A stretch of DNA of 64,000 nt from Sabellastarte sp. h YS-2021 (GCA_964017235.1 OZ024931.1:21924189-21988188), one strand, 5' to 3'. Positions 47,935-60,605 are shown, counted from the first letter of the stretch. The notes: generated by a model not told the origin, from the sequence alone. Made by a program: numbers and translations.

Positions 47935-48690
47935 GGGCACATATGGCACAGTGGTAACACACTCACTTCCCATCTCTAATACCCCTTTCACACTATTTGC
48001 GGTATCACCTGTGGTGACCTGTGTTTGGTCCTTGGATCACTGCCAGGCATCCATTTGCAAACTTGCAAGTCAGCGGCCCACCATCCTAATCCTTACGCAT
48101 CCCACGGAAGTTTTGAAATGTTTAAAATTTCCGCCTCTGATTTTATACCATGAGCTTGCACAAACGATTCTGCACATGTGTGTATGAATTTCTTACTTTG
48201 GTAACCGAAGGTGTGGTCCATGGTGTACATAAGGTTTTGACTCGGTCGTCTTTCATGTAATATGGAGACATAAGGTGAGTTGAGATACTTGACGTTTCAC
48301 CACTGTGACAAAAAGTCGCATACAAATCTTGGATGGTAGTTGAAGGACAGGGGAGTTTCACCAAATGCCAAAAACCCAATTTACTCCACCTGTAGTGTGA
48401 ACAACTCGGACAAAATGGGGTGACCAGCGAGGCGGTTCCACCGCCAACTAAAACTTCTAACCATGCGGCATACCACATGTAGTGTGAAAGGGGCATTAGA
48501 TCAGAGTTCAAATCACAGCCTGGCCCATAGTGGGAAAGCTGGTCGTTTTTTGCTATTAGCCAGTGGTTTACAGTACAGAACTTTGACCAACTGCTACAAC
48601 AAACCTGTTTTATGTAAACCCATTGAGATCATCAGTGAAAAACAATTTATGCACAACTTTGTTAAAACTTCTGAATCCTGTTAACCTAAT
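47935..48690 (+). repeat. SINE family 1 split by a MITE
   Basis: The head atggcacagtggtaacacac (to about 47979) is separated by 516 bp from the rest (gatcagagttcaaatcacag, gggaaagctggtcg, cagtacagaactttgacc, from 48499). Removal of the interposed MITE B rejoins the A and B boxes at normal spacing. The 3' end is poorly defined. Confidence 0.8.
47980..48495. mobile_element. MITE family B, copy 2, inserted in a SINE
   Basis: The ends tacccctttcacact and agtgtgaaaggggca form the TIR, flanked by TAA (47977-47979) and TTA (48496-48498). The interior is an inverted match to copy 1 (ggtgtggtccatggtgtaca). The minus open frame at 48143-48511 is MITE, not a gene. Confidence 0.82.
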
Positions 48691-50979
48691 TTGGAAGCAC
48701 CACATTTATTGCCTAAAACACCAAATACAAATTACATCGCAAAAATACATATTTTCCACATGACTTGTGAAAGATGAAAAGGATGCAAACGTCTTTTAAT
48801 AAAAATTAAAAATGCAGGATTTTATACTGATAAAATATCTTAAGAAAACTCTACCTCATCTAGGTTCAATGACAATTATGTACTTAAAATACAGTTAACC
48901 ATTCCACCCACCTGAAGCCCCCATCATATGCACTCTTTAAAATATTCACAATATTTTAATTGCATGCACAATCTTTCTCTTTAATATTTTACCATGTAAC
49001 AGTTGTTGTTTTTTGCGTCCAAATTTTAGACTCTAATATATCTACATATTACTTTGACCTTATTCTAACCTCCTCACAAATAACACTTGATACCCAATTA
49101 ATTAGTTTTCTTACATGTGTAGGTGTGGGAACATTTTTCCGGATGCAATTGTTTTGGGTCAATAATCTTTGACCCTTTTTTCTGTCTGTATCCCAAACCT
49201 TCTCATCTCCCGGAACTACATAACGTCCGAAATATTATCTCACGCCCACCAGGTAAATCTCAGTTTATAATTACAACATCTGCTTCTATCAATCTGCCCT
49301 AATTAGGCCAAGCTAAAAGTTTATTTACACTAGTTCTAGCCGTAAAAATAACACACATGATCAGTTTTTTTGTGTCCGTGTGAAATAGCTAACTAACCGA
49401 GAGTTTTTATAATTAATATTTCAAGCCGTCCATTAAACCGTGTTTTGGTTTAATTTTCAGGTCGTGTCAAAGTTTGCATGTAGAGGATATTGGCTTATAT
49501 GGACAGATCGACGCTTATCACCCCTTGGCGATTTTTCTGATTTTCTAATTATTCTCGTTAAATTTAATTTGTGATAAGCATCTTTATAATGCCCTAACTA
49601 TAATGCCCACTCACGAAGATATAGTCCCTCCTATTTCCTTTATAAAATGGCAGTCCCCCTTTCCCTCTGCTAAAAAATCACAGTTTTCAGTAGCTCACGT
49701 CAAAGTGACAATCATTATCATCAACATTAACTCCTATTATTTTCGGAGACAGGTCCGTTCGTTTGTAAACCATTGACATAAAGCACAAATTGCGGTCATA
49801 GATAGATCATCACTATCACCCCAGAGGGACGGATAGGGTTTATTTTTTAACCCAGGCAGACGACATTTCGTGAAAAATGCGCGGGCTTTTTTCATATCAC
49901 TTTTACTGGGCTAGTGAATGGAAATCTTCACAAGAGATTAACGTTTCTGAATGAAATTGGAAGGGGGGGGGGGGGGGGGGGGGGTAAAAGTGAATAGGGG
50001 AGGAAGTTAATATGAACATGCAGACGAGATTTTATTTTCTGCATGACCACTCCACTGAGAGAGTGAGAATGCCCCCCTGACTGACACCCCTTTGACCCCG
50101 GGGTGAAAAATGTCAACTTAATGACCAATATTTTCTGGAAACCTGATTCTCCCAGTGGAAGCAACTGACTGTTGAAAGAAATGACCCTTGTGTCCTATCC
50201 CTGGTTTGCAAAACCCTCCCTACAGTATGTCTGTAAATATATTTGTGTGTGTCCCCAACTGTCAGCACTTTTGGACAGTTTGGTGGGGTGATCTTCCCAC
50301 GAATATATGTCTGCTACTGAAAACTGGCAACTTAAGGTTTTAAGGTGACCTTATCTCTTTACAAATCTATCTATTTAAATGAAATGGAAATATTTAGTTC
50401 AGTTGGGGGTAGTGGTGAATAGTTTTTATTTATTTAAAAACACATATTTAACTTTTATGTATGTACCAGAGCTAAACCCTTTTTGCTGAACATTTTGATT
50501 TACTTACCACATTTTTTTATGATTTAGTATGAGTTTTAAATTTAAGTTAGGCTGAACACCACTCTGTCCATTTTAGACAGCATCTTGGAGTGGATCTTAG
50601 CAGAGACATTCAGACTAAAGCTTCATTGTTATGACAAGCATGTACATTTGGCATTTATTTCGGACCCTTGAGGTAGTTTTGACAAGTTTTTGACACTCGA
50701 GGGACACCTTCAAGTTATCAGATTAACTTGTGTTATTTTCCCATGGAAAATTGGTTTCATTTTATCCCCCAAATAATGATGTATTTACTAGTATTAAACC
50801 AAAATCATATTGGGGCCAGTAAATACATAATCACTGACATACCAGTAAATAATGATATTATTGGATATTATTAAATTTTTAAAAAATTTCCTGAGATCGC
50901 CAACGGTTTTGGGTATATTTAATATAAAAATTTCGTCAAACATTACATCATTTAAAGAATTGAATTAAATCAAATGTAT
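48691..50979. other. Unassigned DNA with a G22 run
   Basis: The G22 run lies at 49963-49984. No coding or repeat feature otherwise recognised. Confidence 0.45.
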
Positions 50980-50982
50980 CTG

Positions 50983-51567
50983 GGGCCGATTTCACTAAAG
51001 GGCTTAAACTAAGTCACTTTATTGGCTAAGTCAGGGACTTAAATCTAAGACTTTGGTCTTAGCTAGGTCTGGGACTTAAAATGGATTTCACAAAGGTGAC
51101 TTAGCTAAGTCCAAGCTTATCAAATAACCACAGTGGTTTTCTGTGTCATGTAACCTTTTATATCTATTCAAAATATAATATTGGTGCCATATATCCTTCA
51201 TTTAATGCATTTTATCTGAGGAAAAGTGTTGTTTCGAAATGGAAAACCTTGTTGCCACATATAAACTTCCCAAAGACTACTTTAGTGAGGTGTTCTGTGT
51301 AATTATACTTTATTTACAGCCATTTCAAATTTTGAAGTGGAGAAAACTTTATGGCGGCCATATTTAAGTCCTCTTTACAAAATTTAAGCCTACTACCTCC
51401 CAGACTTAAAGTTAAGACCACTGACTTAGCAATTTCATGGACTTAGCTGCTTTGTGAAATCCGCTAAGTCTAAGACCACAGACTTAACAGTCTTTTGACA
51501 AAATTTAAGACCAAAGCCTTAGATTTAAGTCTAAATCTGGACTTAAGTCCATTTGTGAAATCGGCCC
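50983..51567. mobile_element. MITE family A, copy 2
   Basis: The left end gggccgatttcactaaag and right end atttgtgaaatcggccc form the TIR. CTG flanks both sides (50980-50982 and 51568-51570), a possible 3-bp duplication. The interior closely matches copy 1 at 11338-11928 over about 290 bp. Confidence 0.88.
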
Positions 51568-51774
51568 CTGAAGAACCTATTCCAAGACATTAAAAGACAC
51601 CAGTGATTGCATCCCCTGCTCTGCTGTAAACAAGCCTGTCCACGTATGATACTGGTTGTTGCAAGGGGCCCAAAACCCACAGTTTTGAGCTTTCATTCAT
51701 TGGCGGTTGGCATGGCAAGCTGGTGAAACTTTACCCACTCAACAGAAGATTCCAGGTTACAAAGGCAAGGCAAA

Positions 51775-51930
51775 GTCAAAGTTGGGGTTTTACATCCCGT
51801 TCAACAGCCAGGATCATGCTGGGGCAAGTGCTCAGCATTGTCACTTGTGGGAGTTGAACCCACACAGAGGTGACAATCTGTAGTTGGTTGCAAAAACTGC
51901 TAACCCATTAGGCCACCGAGACCATTACAA
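51775..51930 (-). repeat. tRNA-derived SINE, variant head (family 3)
   Basis: The antisense head gggagttgaacccacacaga and ttaggccaccgaga gives a B-box gggttcaactccc on the minus strand. The body differs from families 1 and 2. It shares the gtgtgggtt..cattcc style with 54566-54690. Confidence 0.6.
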
Positions 51931-52203
51931 AGACATGGGACCAAACTATTTATCTGCTCTAGAATCAGCCACTTTCAGCAATAAGCAACTGTTTGTTGAG
52001 ATTGATGATCATGAAAAGGATGAATGTAAAACACATTTGGTAATGTGTGAAGGGTTGTAGTTTGAACTGTTCAACTGAAGCTATAAACCCACTGGTGACG
52101 GGTCAGTTGCAGGCAAAAATATTGTCTTGATACAGATTAATACCAGTCACAATTGAATATGCTCTACTTGTTATAAGCTTTGATGAACAGGAATATACTA
52201 GTT

Positions 52204-52888
52204 TTATATACTGGGCGTTCAGACTAGTGATTCAACCCGGGTTGACACAGATTGAACCAGATTGAAGATTAGTCTGAATGCTCACAATCCGGGCTGACAA
52301 GGGTAAATCTCAACCCCACTCAAGAGGTGGATTGAAGCAGATTGGCTCAATCCCCTTTAAAGTGTGAACCCTCTCAATCCGGGTTGACAAGGGTTGAGTG
52401 TGATGGTACTGTAATTTATAGATTTACTGCCTTGAAATAATTGCATAACTTTATATTTATGTATCTAAAAAGCTTAATCCTTTGTAAGCAAGGACCCAAT
52501 TAACACATAGGCCACCAGGCAAGATTGTGGTGTGATTTCTGTATGATTGCAATTTGGTATAAAATGTATGAATATTTGTAATTGTAGTAGGGTGATCTTA
52601 TAAACACAACCATTTCAAAGGATTGCAATTAGTCTGTTGGTAATAAAGTGGCAAAATCTAAAAAAAGATAAAATACTATTTGATTAATGATAAGCTATTT
52701 ATCTGTGTGAAAGCTAATATAAATTGGGATCTTTTATAGTTTTAGCAATGTGGGGAAAATAATAGTAATTTTAAAAATTGACATTAAGCTATATTTGGAG
52801 GCTTTACTGTACCCAATTTTTAAGACTTTTCAATCCAGATTAAACCTGGATTAAGATGAATCTGCTTCAATCTGCTTCAACCCTCAAT
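52204..52888. mobile_element. MITE-like element rich in 'aatccgggttgac' words, right end lost
   Basis: Starts near ctgggcgttcagactagtga. It contains repeated and inverted aatccgggttgacaaggg and gattgaagcagattg blocks. The right part (tcaatctgcttcaaccctca, to 52888) meets a SINE head, so the terminal TIR appears to be missing. No coding capacity. Confidence 0.55.
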
Positions 52889-52889
52889 C

Positions 52890-53205
52890 GGTAACCCTGT
52901 TCTCCCAACTCTCAAATCATGCGTTTGAATCTCAGCCTAAATAGGGAGAAAGCTAGCAGTGCCTTACTTAGGTTTGTTTAGCAACTTATTAAGCGTGAGC
53001 TCTACTGAGGCTCACGCTCCTACAGATAAGTTTTTTCTCCGGTCTTTCTTTGTGTGGGAAAGTTGGTGGTTGCTTACCAATGCACAGCAGTTTACATTGC
53101 AGAATCTTGACCAACTGCAATATACTAGTTTTGTTGCCCCTTAAAACTACCCATAGAGATACAACCTACACAGTCAGTTGATAGGGATGTTAAACCCAAA
53201 TAAAA
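52890..53205 (+). repeat. SINE family 1 interrupted by a 5S-repeat 3' fragment
   Basis: A head with B-box gtttgaatctcagcc and an early body are followed at about 52958-53050 by foreign sequence. The family 1 body then resumes (gtgtgggaaagttggtggtt, cagcagtttacattgcagaa). The insert contains a gcgtgagc/gctcacgc hairpin. Confidence 0.7.
52958..53050 (-). repeat. 3' end of the 5S-derived repeat, inserted in a SINE
   Basis: aagcgtgagctctactgagg, then ctcacgct, and ttttttctccggtctttc is the inverse of the 3' part of the copy at 57090-57170 (gaaagtctggagacaaaaca and gtgagcctcgctagtgctca). Confidence 0.55.
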
Positions 53206-53317
53206 CAAATCAATTCTATATACTTACCAGCATTCCGACATTTTATAACGGTGTACATTTAATTTCCAGACACATTCTCTCCCCGACGAAGGATTTCAAC
53301 AAGGATATTAACGGGTA

Positions 53318-53515
53318 AAGTTTGTTTGGGTTTTAACGTTGCTTCCAACACTATATAGGTCATATGACGACGGGTAGTTTTATGGGCAGAGTGCTTACCA
53401 GTTTTCATCTTCCCACAAAGAGTTCTTCCATCTTTCTCACATAGGGTTCTGGGTTTGAACTGCTGACCTCAGAAGTAGGAGGTGAGTGTATTACCACTGG
53501 GCCATGATGGCCCCT
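53318..53515 (-). repeat. SINE family 1
   Basis: The antisense tail ttgggttttaacgttgcttc, body gacgacgggtagttttatgg, and head acctcagaagtaggaggtga then tgggccatgatggcccc. The middle of the body is altered. Confidence 0.85.
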
Positions 53516-54447
53516 ATATATATATTAATTGGTAAAAGTCAGATGTAGGACACCATAGCACTATTTATATATCAATACCTCGGATATTGCACCTTCATCA
53601 TTCCACCTGTTGTCTTCACACCGAAGATAACTTGTGCCAGCTTGTTGCTTGAATCGTTGGAATTTACAATTTGTAATGTTAAATCTTGCATCTTGAGTTA
53701 GACAACAGGTCCTATTATGATGACCTAGTCATGTAAAATAAATTTTATCAGTTTTTCTGTGGATTTCTGCTTTTTATAACCACACCTGTTAAACTTGGTA
53801 CAGACGGGAACTGGCATTATAAAAGATTGCACTTTCTTTCTCACTTCAGTGAATGCAACCTGACATGTTTTTGCGAAAATTTGTCAAGTTTCATCAAATT
53901 CAGAGGTATCTGTCATCGATTACAAATAGTTGTTGAGTTTGTTAGTGTTATCTGATGCTGTGATATATATTTCCACTGTAATTGAAAAAGAAAAACTACA
54001 TACAATTGATATGTTAAAATATACATTTCAGTGTCATGTCACACAGAGTGTAAATCCATAGCCTTGCTTAAGGCTTAGATTTGTAATATTTCTTTTTTTA
54101 AACGTGTACACAGATTCATAGAGCACTCGTACATGTTAGGAGATGAAAGCTCTTCAGACACAGATGTAAAATCCAGGATACATAAGAGTACACTTCATAA
54201 ACTGAAGCTTGGTAAACAACAAATATTGAAAGGCAACTCCTAACTTTCCCTGTTTAGGCCCAGACCAAACACAGACGTGTGAGGCAGGTAGGTGTTAAAA
54301 TGTTTAGATATAACAATTTAACTTTATGTATCTGAGATATTAGCACTCCTGGGGGTGGATGTTTAACAACCTTTTTTTTTGCATAATGAATATGGGATTT
54401 GTCCACCTGTTATATACATGGATCTTTCATTTCTCCACTGGCCATTA
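53516..54447. other. Unassigned AT-rich DNA
   Basis: No coding or repeat feature recognised. Confidence 0.45.
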
Positions 54448-54550
54448 GTGTTGAGTCTAATAAGACTTTTATAGCGCCTAATCTCTGCATAGGCAGATGC
54501 TAAGGGACACAAAATCGTTCTTTTTGCTTCCTCCAACAGAATAATAACAC
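54448..54550 (-). repeat. LINE 3' tail fragment
   Basis: On the minus strand: agattaggcgctataaaagt and ttattagact. It is the same tail type as the LINE at 9230-9290 (attaagtgctataaaagtcc). Confidence 0.55.
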
Positions 54551-54565
54551 AAAGAATAAGAGAGG

Positions 54566-54690
54566 TCCCCAATGGCCTAGTAGTCGGCAAGATTGGCATC
54601 ACATCACTGGTTGTCACCTCTGTGTGGGTTCCATTCCAAGTGGAAAATGGTTGGGGATCTGTCCCAATATGACCCTGGTTGTTGAGCAAA
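54566..54690 (+). repeat. SINE family 3-like fragment
   Basis: A tRNA-like head (ccaatggcctagtagtcggc) and a B-box region tgggttccattcc. The body includes gacctggttgttgagcaaa-like sequence. It is close to 51775-51930 in inverse orientation. Confidence 0.55.
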
Positions 54691-55600
54691 ACATAAACCC
54701 CCTACCTTAACCTTGAGTATATAAGTCAAAAAGTGATAAACCATTTGCGATAATGGGACCACACCATAAGGGTACTCTACATAGGAAACCATCAACAACA
54801 TGCCTCAATGTGGTTTTATGGATGCTGCTTGATGTCTTCTATACAATCTTTTTAGGAGTGGGTATGTGACAGTAGGTTGACAATATAGTCTTGCTTTTCA
54901 ATTTGTGACAAAAGTGTATGAAATATTGAAGTTTGACCACAATTTTAATTAAACTTATTCACATAGAGAGAATTACACCTACATATATGTATAGGCTTTC
55001 AAAATATCAATTAAAATATGACAAACATCATCCCTATAATTGTCATATCTTTCTATTGTGACTTGTCATGAAGAACAATGTCAAATTATATATGGGGGTG
55101 AAAACTTATGTACTTTTAATACATTGACACAGATACCTGTGTATTGGCAATTCCACAAATATGCATATGTCATAAAAATACACCATTTTGAAGAAGTGGA
55201 ATAACTTCATTTCAGGCAAAAACTACATCGAGAAACTTCAAGTGGTATTTATGAACAACAAATAAAGTGTTAATTTTATATTTGAGCATAAATACAGATA
55301 CCATACTGAAATTATAGAAAGGTAAATTCGTTAAAGGATAATATATGTAGTAATTAATGTCATGATTTTTCTTCTTGTTAATTTTATTGAAAAAAAAATA
55401 ATTAAAGAGTAACTAAAGAATTGTTATTCACAAATAAATACTGTAAGAATGGCCTCTATTAAAAGAAGTTATATAATACATTTGATACATTGTTTCCTGA
55501 CAAACAAGTAGTTACGTTGATAGTGAGCTTGATAGTAATATGTTAAATTTTTTACTTGAGCTCATCAAAAGATAATGTGTATATCTGTATCTTATAAATT
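54691..55600. other. Unassigned AT-rich DNA
   Basis: No coding or repeat feature recognised. Confidence 0.45.
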
Positions 55601-55601
55601 G

Positions 55602-55780
55602 AAATTTTAACCAGGAATTAAGTTGGGCTATAGTAAGCAATGAGCTTGGGTTGTGGAGATTAATTTCTATTTTAAATCTGTATTAAAGTATCAAGCAGTA
55701 TCTAGCCATTAGTGAAAATTTATTCTAGTGAATTTCTTAAAAATGGAAGAATTAGTGAAATTTTCTTCTGGGTAAATGTA
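55602..55780 (+). repeat. Unnamed AT-rich repeat, inverted pair copy A
   Basis: It shares in order, with the reverse complement of 57992-58185: gctata, aatgagctt, tttaaatctgt.tta, tagccattagtgaaa and gaagaattagtgaaattttc. Confidence 0.65.
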
Positions 55781-55984
55781 AGCTTGTACATTATCTCCAG
55801 ATTTGTGGATCTCTTCTTGATGTCTGTATAGAGCGTATAATGCTTAGTCACGAGCCCTCTCTAAGGTAGACTAAATGGTGAAAATGTCATAATTGAACCG
55901 GACAAAAGAAATCCCTGACAATGTTATCTGGAGTCTATGTTGTATGCTGATGTTACTGAATGACTGACACTTTTTTCAAAATAA

Positions 55985-56470
55985 CAAGGTTGAAAAGTCT
56001 TTCAATCTACAGGTGCATGCTGCAAGGCCATCAATAGCGCACTGACATCAGAGCTTGGAAGTCATCAGTCACACAGGTAGTGCACGCTGGAAGGGCAGAT
56101 TCCTTGCTGGATTTATTAATTTTTGTTTTACATAGTGTTCAAAGGCCAGGGTCATATTAGGTAGTTTATGGGTGGATGAACCAGTGCATACTAGTTGGTC
56201 AAGATTCTGCATTGCAAACCACCAGGCATCGGCAAGAAACTACCAACTTTCCAACATGAAATGCCCTAGCCGAGATTTGAACTGGCTACCTCAGAGGTAT
56301 CTCAAAGGTACCTGAGCACTCTAACCACTTCACCACCGAGCCCATCTGATTCCTTGCTGGAAGCACAAATTGCATGAAAGTCTGGTGACCAAAAACAACG
56401 GAAAAAAGGATTTCTAGAAGCTTGAGCTTTGCTAGAGCTTGCACTTGAAAAATGTTCCATATTGACTCAT
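55985..56470 (+). repeat. 5S-derived repeat copy, split by a SINE
   Basis: The 5' part (gtctttcaatctac, ggccatcaatagcgcactga, acacaggtagtgcacgctgg) and the 3' part (gaaagtctggtgaccaaaaa, gcttgagctttgctagagct) match the copy at 56925-57175. A SINE (56111-56347) separates them. The 5S core is poorly preserved here. Confidence 0.6.
56111..56347 (-). repeat. SINE family 1 with 13-bp target-site duplication
   Basis: Flanked by perfect gattccttgctgg (56098-56110 and 56348-56360). The antisense body ggatgaaccagtgcatacta and the head on the minus strand (B-box agttcaaatctc, A-box region ggtgaagtggttagag) identify the family. It is inserted in a 5S-derived repeat. Confidence 0.92.
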
Positions 56471-56924
56471 ATTATACTCACTATTGGTGTCTCTAGATAG
56501 AGTGTGTCATTTTATTTTCAACTTTTAATTTTTTTGTCGAATGGTTATGTACTGTCTTTAGATTTAGGATAGTCGTGTGGAGACCACTAAACAGGGCAAG
56601 AAAGTGATCAAAGGAAGGTTGCGATGTTCGCATTTCTTTTAGATTTTAAGTTGTCAGATCTTAATACAGAGTTCAACAATTTTCTATGCAGTTTTACCTT
56701 GATAGCATGTATCACTATATATTTAAAGTAAGGATATAGCAGCAGTTGCATAGTCCCAAAGTGATAAATATATCCTTGCAAGAATAAAATTATCCCCCTT
56801 TTTGAATCTGAAACAGCCACAGCGGCATCCAAAATGGAATGGAATGTAATTAGGCTTTATGTTACGTTGAGAGATGGTTTTGTATCTTCACATTAACTTC
56901 CTTCCAAACAAGGAGGTTATCAGG

Positions 56925-57175
56925 AACTGAAACGCAACAAAAGGGGTTTCAGTCTACTAACGCAAGCCACAAAGCCATCAGAGACACGAGTAGTGCACTG
57001 AGGCGGTCACTCATGCCAAGTACTAACAAAGCCCATTGCTGTTTAACTTCAGTGAAGAGACAGGTACTCATCATGCTACACCACAGTTCATGAAAGTCTG
57101 GAGACAAAACAAAATTAAAAAGTGATCTCTAGAAGTGTGAGCCTCGCTAGTGCTCAAGCTTAAAAATGAGACAGG
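56925..57175 (+). repeat. 5S rRNA-derived repeat (antisense 5S), most complete copy
   Basis: At 57001-57055, aggcggtcactcatgccaag, then tactaacaaagccc and ctgtttaacttc, aligns with the reverse complement of 5S rRNA from its 3' side into loop A/C (aggcggtctcccatccaagtactaacc.ggcccgaccctgcttagcttc). The match continues weakly to about 57085. A 3' unit with gtgagcctcgctagtgctca hairpin sequence follows. It looks like a SINE3-type element rather than a 5S gene. Confidence 0.65.
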
Positions 57176-57991
57176 AGTTTGATGTAAGTGGATCTAGACA
57201 CACCATATATACAAAAATGCAAAAAGCAAAAAGAAAACTGATTTTAGATACGCATAATAATCACCCGCTTGTAAAGCTCATTATTTACGTTACTTATTGA
57301 TGGCTAAGTAAGTAAAAAAAACTACACTACCTAATTCAGATATACTAAACAATTTAATTACAGGTATGAAATAGATTTTAATTTAAATGTATTCAAAACT
57401 TTTGTGTCGCAGATGACAAATTTATGAAGACTTCATTTCTATGCATGATATTTCTACACATATAATGGATGTATATATCAAGTCTAAATATATGTATGTA
57501 CATCCAAATAAATAACATCCCCTATTTCTATCCACAAAACTCTTGATATTTGAGGTATTATAAGCAGAAAGGGTAATTATAGAGAAAATAAAGGAGTGAT
57601 TTGATGTTTTGTATGGGTTTTTCTAAAGACGATGGGACGAGGGGAATGGGGCCTGCTTGTCAGTGCTCACAGATAACTGGTTGTCAAGACTGGCCCTTGT
57701 ATAATAGAAGTTATGACAGCTCTATAATTCACAGACTTTCAGCACAAGTCACGGGCACAGATATAGACAAGTGATGTGAGGGTATTTTGAACACGATGAT
57801 AATGTATGGCCACTATTCCAATACCCTGGAATTAAAGTCTCCTACAACCATAACATGTGTTTTCTTCTGTTGGTCTGACCAGAGCTCTGGAAGCTGTCTT
57901 TATGTGTTTGTGATTGTTATATGGTGAGCAACTATTATTCTTTAACTCAGGTACAATATAAGCAGTCACGTGTAAGGCAATACTATTATAA
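57176..57991. other. Unassigned AT-rich DNA
   Basis: No coding or repeat feature recognised. Confidence 0.45.
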
Positions 57992-58185
57992 GTAAAATTT
58001 TAGCTACAGGAAAATTTCACTAATTCTTCATTATTAATAACTTCACTTGAATTAAATTTCACTAATGGCTAGCTTCTTGTTGAGATATTAACACAGATTT
58101 AAAATTTCACTAGTAGTTAATTTTCACTATCGAAGCTCATTAGCTGATATAGCCAAAAATAATTATGCCCAGTGAAAATTTTAAC
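57992..58185 (-). repeat. Unnamed AT-rich repeat, inverted pair copy B
   Basis: The reverse complement aligns with 55602-55780 over its length (see that entry). Several internal aaatttcacta words (58013, 58058, 58110) make it partly self-repetitive. Confidence 0.65.
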
Positions 58186-60605
58186 CTATGCAGTATTTCT
58201 TTGGTATACACCAATAGACTTTCCAAAAGATGGTTTAAGGCGACCTCAATATCAATTTATGATTAATAAAGGATAAGAGTATCTTAACTTGAAGAAATAA
58301 GTTTATGTAACAAAGTGTCCACAACCATAATAAGGACAAAAATTATATTCACTCAGCTAAACTTTCCTTTTATTGCAAGTTGTCTTATTTATTAACTATT
58401 AAGTTTATTACAGACAAATTACAGCTGAAATATTGTATTTCTGCTCAACGTAACTTTCTGAATGGCTCCTCTTGTATGTATGTCTTGAATTCAAGTTAAG
58501 TAACAAAGTAGTTCAAATAATGGTATCCTGGAAACCCTCTCATCCTGTATTGAACTATATGCTTACATAATAAAATGTTTTTAGGAGTAACTTTGAAATA
58601 AAGAAGTTTAACAAGTGCTGGAGCATATTTTATTTCTGCTAGAAACTCCGATAACTTCTATTTTATAATCCAGTGAAATCCTGCATTCAAGTGTAGTACA
58701 TATAACATAAATATCGCATCTTGGAGTTCGCCCAGTACAGGGCTCTTTTTGTCACTTGGTATGCTTGGACCTCCAAGAGAATGATAAAGGGAAATAAAAA
58801 TTTAAAAAAAATCTATGTATCAACATACCACAAAACCACTTATAAAGCCAAATAGAAGTACAGACAACACATCATGTAAACCGTTAGAGATATATTCATT
58901 CATACAGAACTTAAAAATAGAAACTTAAACTCCACTGCACTACAAAAGAATGGCTTTTCGTCTTTAACAAAAGCAACAGAATTTACCGTCATTTTTTTCT
59001 CCGATATTTTTATTAGCCGTCAGTATATTAAGGAAAATTTTACAACTTCATACAAAGGATAATATGTTTATTCAATACCCACTTGACTTATTGTAGAATG
59101 TTTTAAGATTAAAGCCTTCAGGACTCTTCAGTTGGACTCAACAATGTAATAAAACTCAATAAAAATCACTTTCTAACCTCAACATGTTCGTGTGGACAAG
59201 ATTATTAAAAATCTCAACAGTAGGTCACGTGTTTTTACTCTTCCTTTTTATTGCCCTGAAATGTTGTTGTTTGTAATACTGGGAGTATTTATCTAAAAAC
59301 CAATAGTTAAATTAAACCGGCATATGGTAAACTTAAAATAAATAATTTTAAAACAACCATTTCCTAATACCATGGCACTTGTTTATAATGATAAACAGTC
59401 CATATTGATTACATAGTTAAACAGCTATGTTCTCATACATAACATTGGTAACTTTCTTGCCTTTGGAGATACACGAAATATTTGCCCAACATCAGCAAAG
59501 ATTCAGTTTAAGACTATATGCTGTTGCAGAAGTTATATGGTACTAGATCCCCGTGATCTGTTTTAATAACTTGAGTTATTGGGTCAGGTAGATAAATACA
59601 GGGTTTAATTGGTTAGGGCTTTAAGCTGTTGACTCTTACAACAGTACCACCTGTACAGTGAAGTAGTCCATGGTCCTACATCATCTGTTATGTCATGTGG
59701 ATGCCTTAAACTCAAACTCAAAAAAACTGACTCGATAATTTAGCCCTGTTATAAACCATAAGCATAACCATTTTAAGCATTGTGAAAGAAAAATTCATTT
59801 TCACACAAAACAATAGCTAATAAATTATGATTGGTTTTCTTACCACAACAGCAAAGAGTTTGGGATGTTGTTGTTGTGTCCTTAGTGATCTACCTGCTTA
59901 AGATGGATTAACACAGTGGGGTTATAGAAAGGCATTAAAGGATAACCTGCTATCTAAATAAGTTAAGGTGTGGGGTGCAGTTGAGTATTTGGTTGCATGT
60001 TTGTGTAATATCAGGGTAGAATAGGTGGGTTGAAGTAGACACAGATGACAGCTCTATGACAACACTACAGCACTGGTGACTTCTGGTACAGACAGATGAG
60101 GTGGAAGCATTCCAACCACACTGCATTGAACACAGATCTCATAAACTCCCAATCCAACACAGAAAAGCCAAAAAGCCAGTTCCTCTACTTTGTGCAGGTC
60201 AGTTCTATAACCTGTGTTATTAAATGTGAACATTAGAGGCAGAGGGGGGAAATGTGGTGAGTTTGAAATATATTAAGTCTAAAACGTCATGGCATGGCAA
60301 TAGGACGAAACATAATAAACATACCAGTGTGCACTTGTTACTCTTAGTTGATGTTTGTATTAAAATTTTCAAAGTTTTTGGACAAAGGTTGATAACTTGA
60401 TGTTTTTTCAGCATTTCTTTATTGCAAAAGCAGTTTAGGTAACAGATAAATATAGATGCTTTAATCCCCAAGCAGGTTTTATGACAAAAATTGCCACCTG
60501 CAATCACTATTTTCATTGGATTAGTATAGAAATTACATTACAGTGCCATTTGATATATATACTCTATATTATGTTATAAAATTTATGTAAACTTGTTCTA
60601 CTTTT
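58186..60605. other. Unassigned AT-rich DNA
   Basis: No coding or repeat feature recognised. Confidence 0.45.

Noticed and set aside
57001-57055. Functional 5S rRNA gene
   Set aside because: Many substitutions in conserved positions and only partial length; it belongs to a dispersed repeat.
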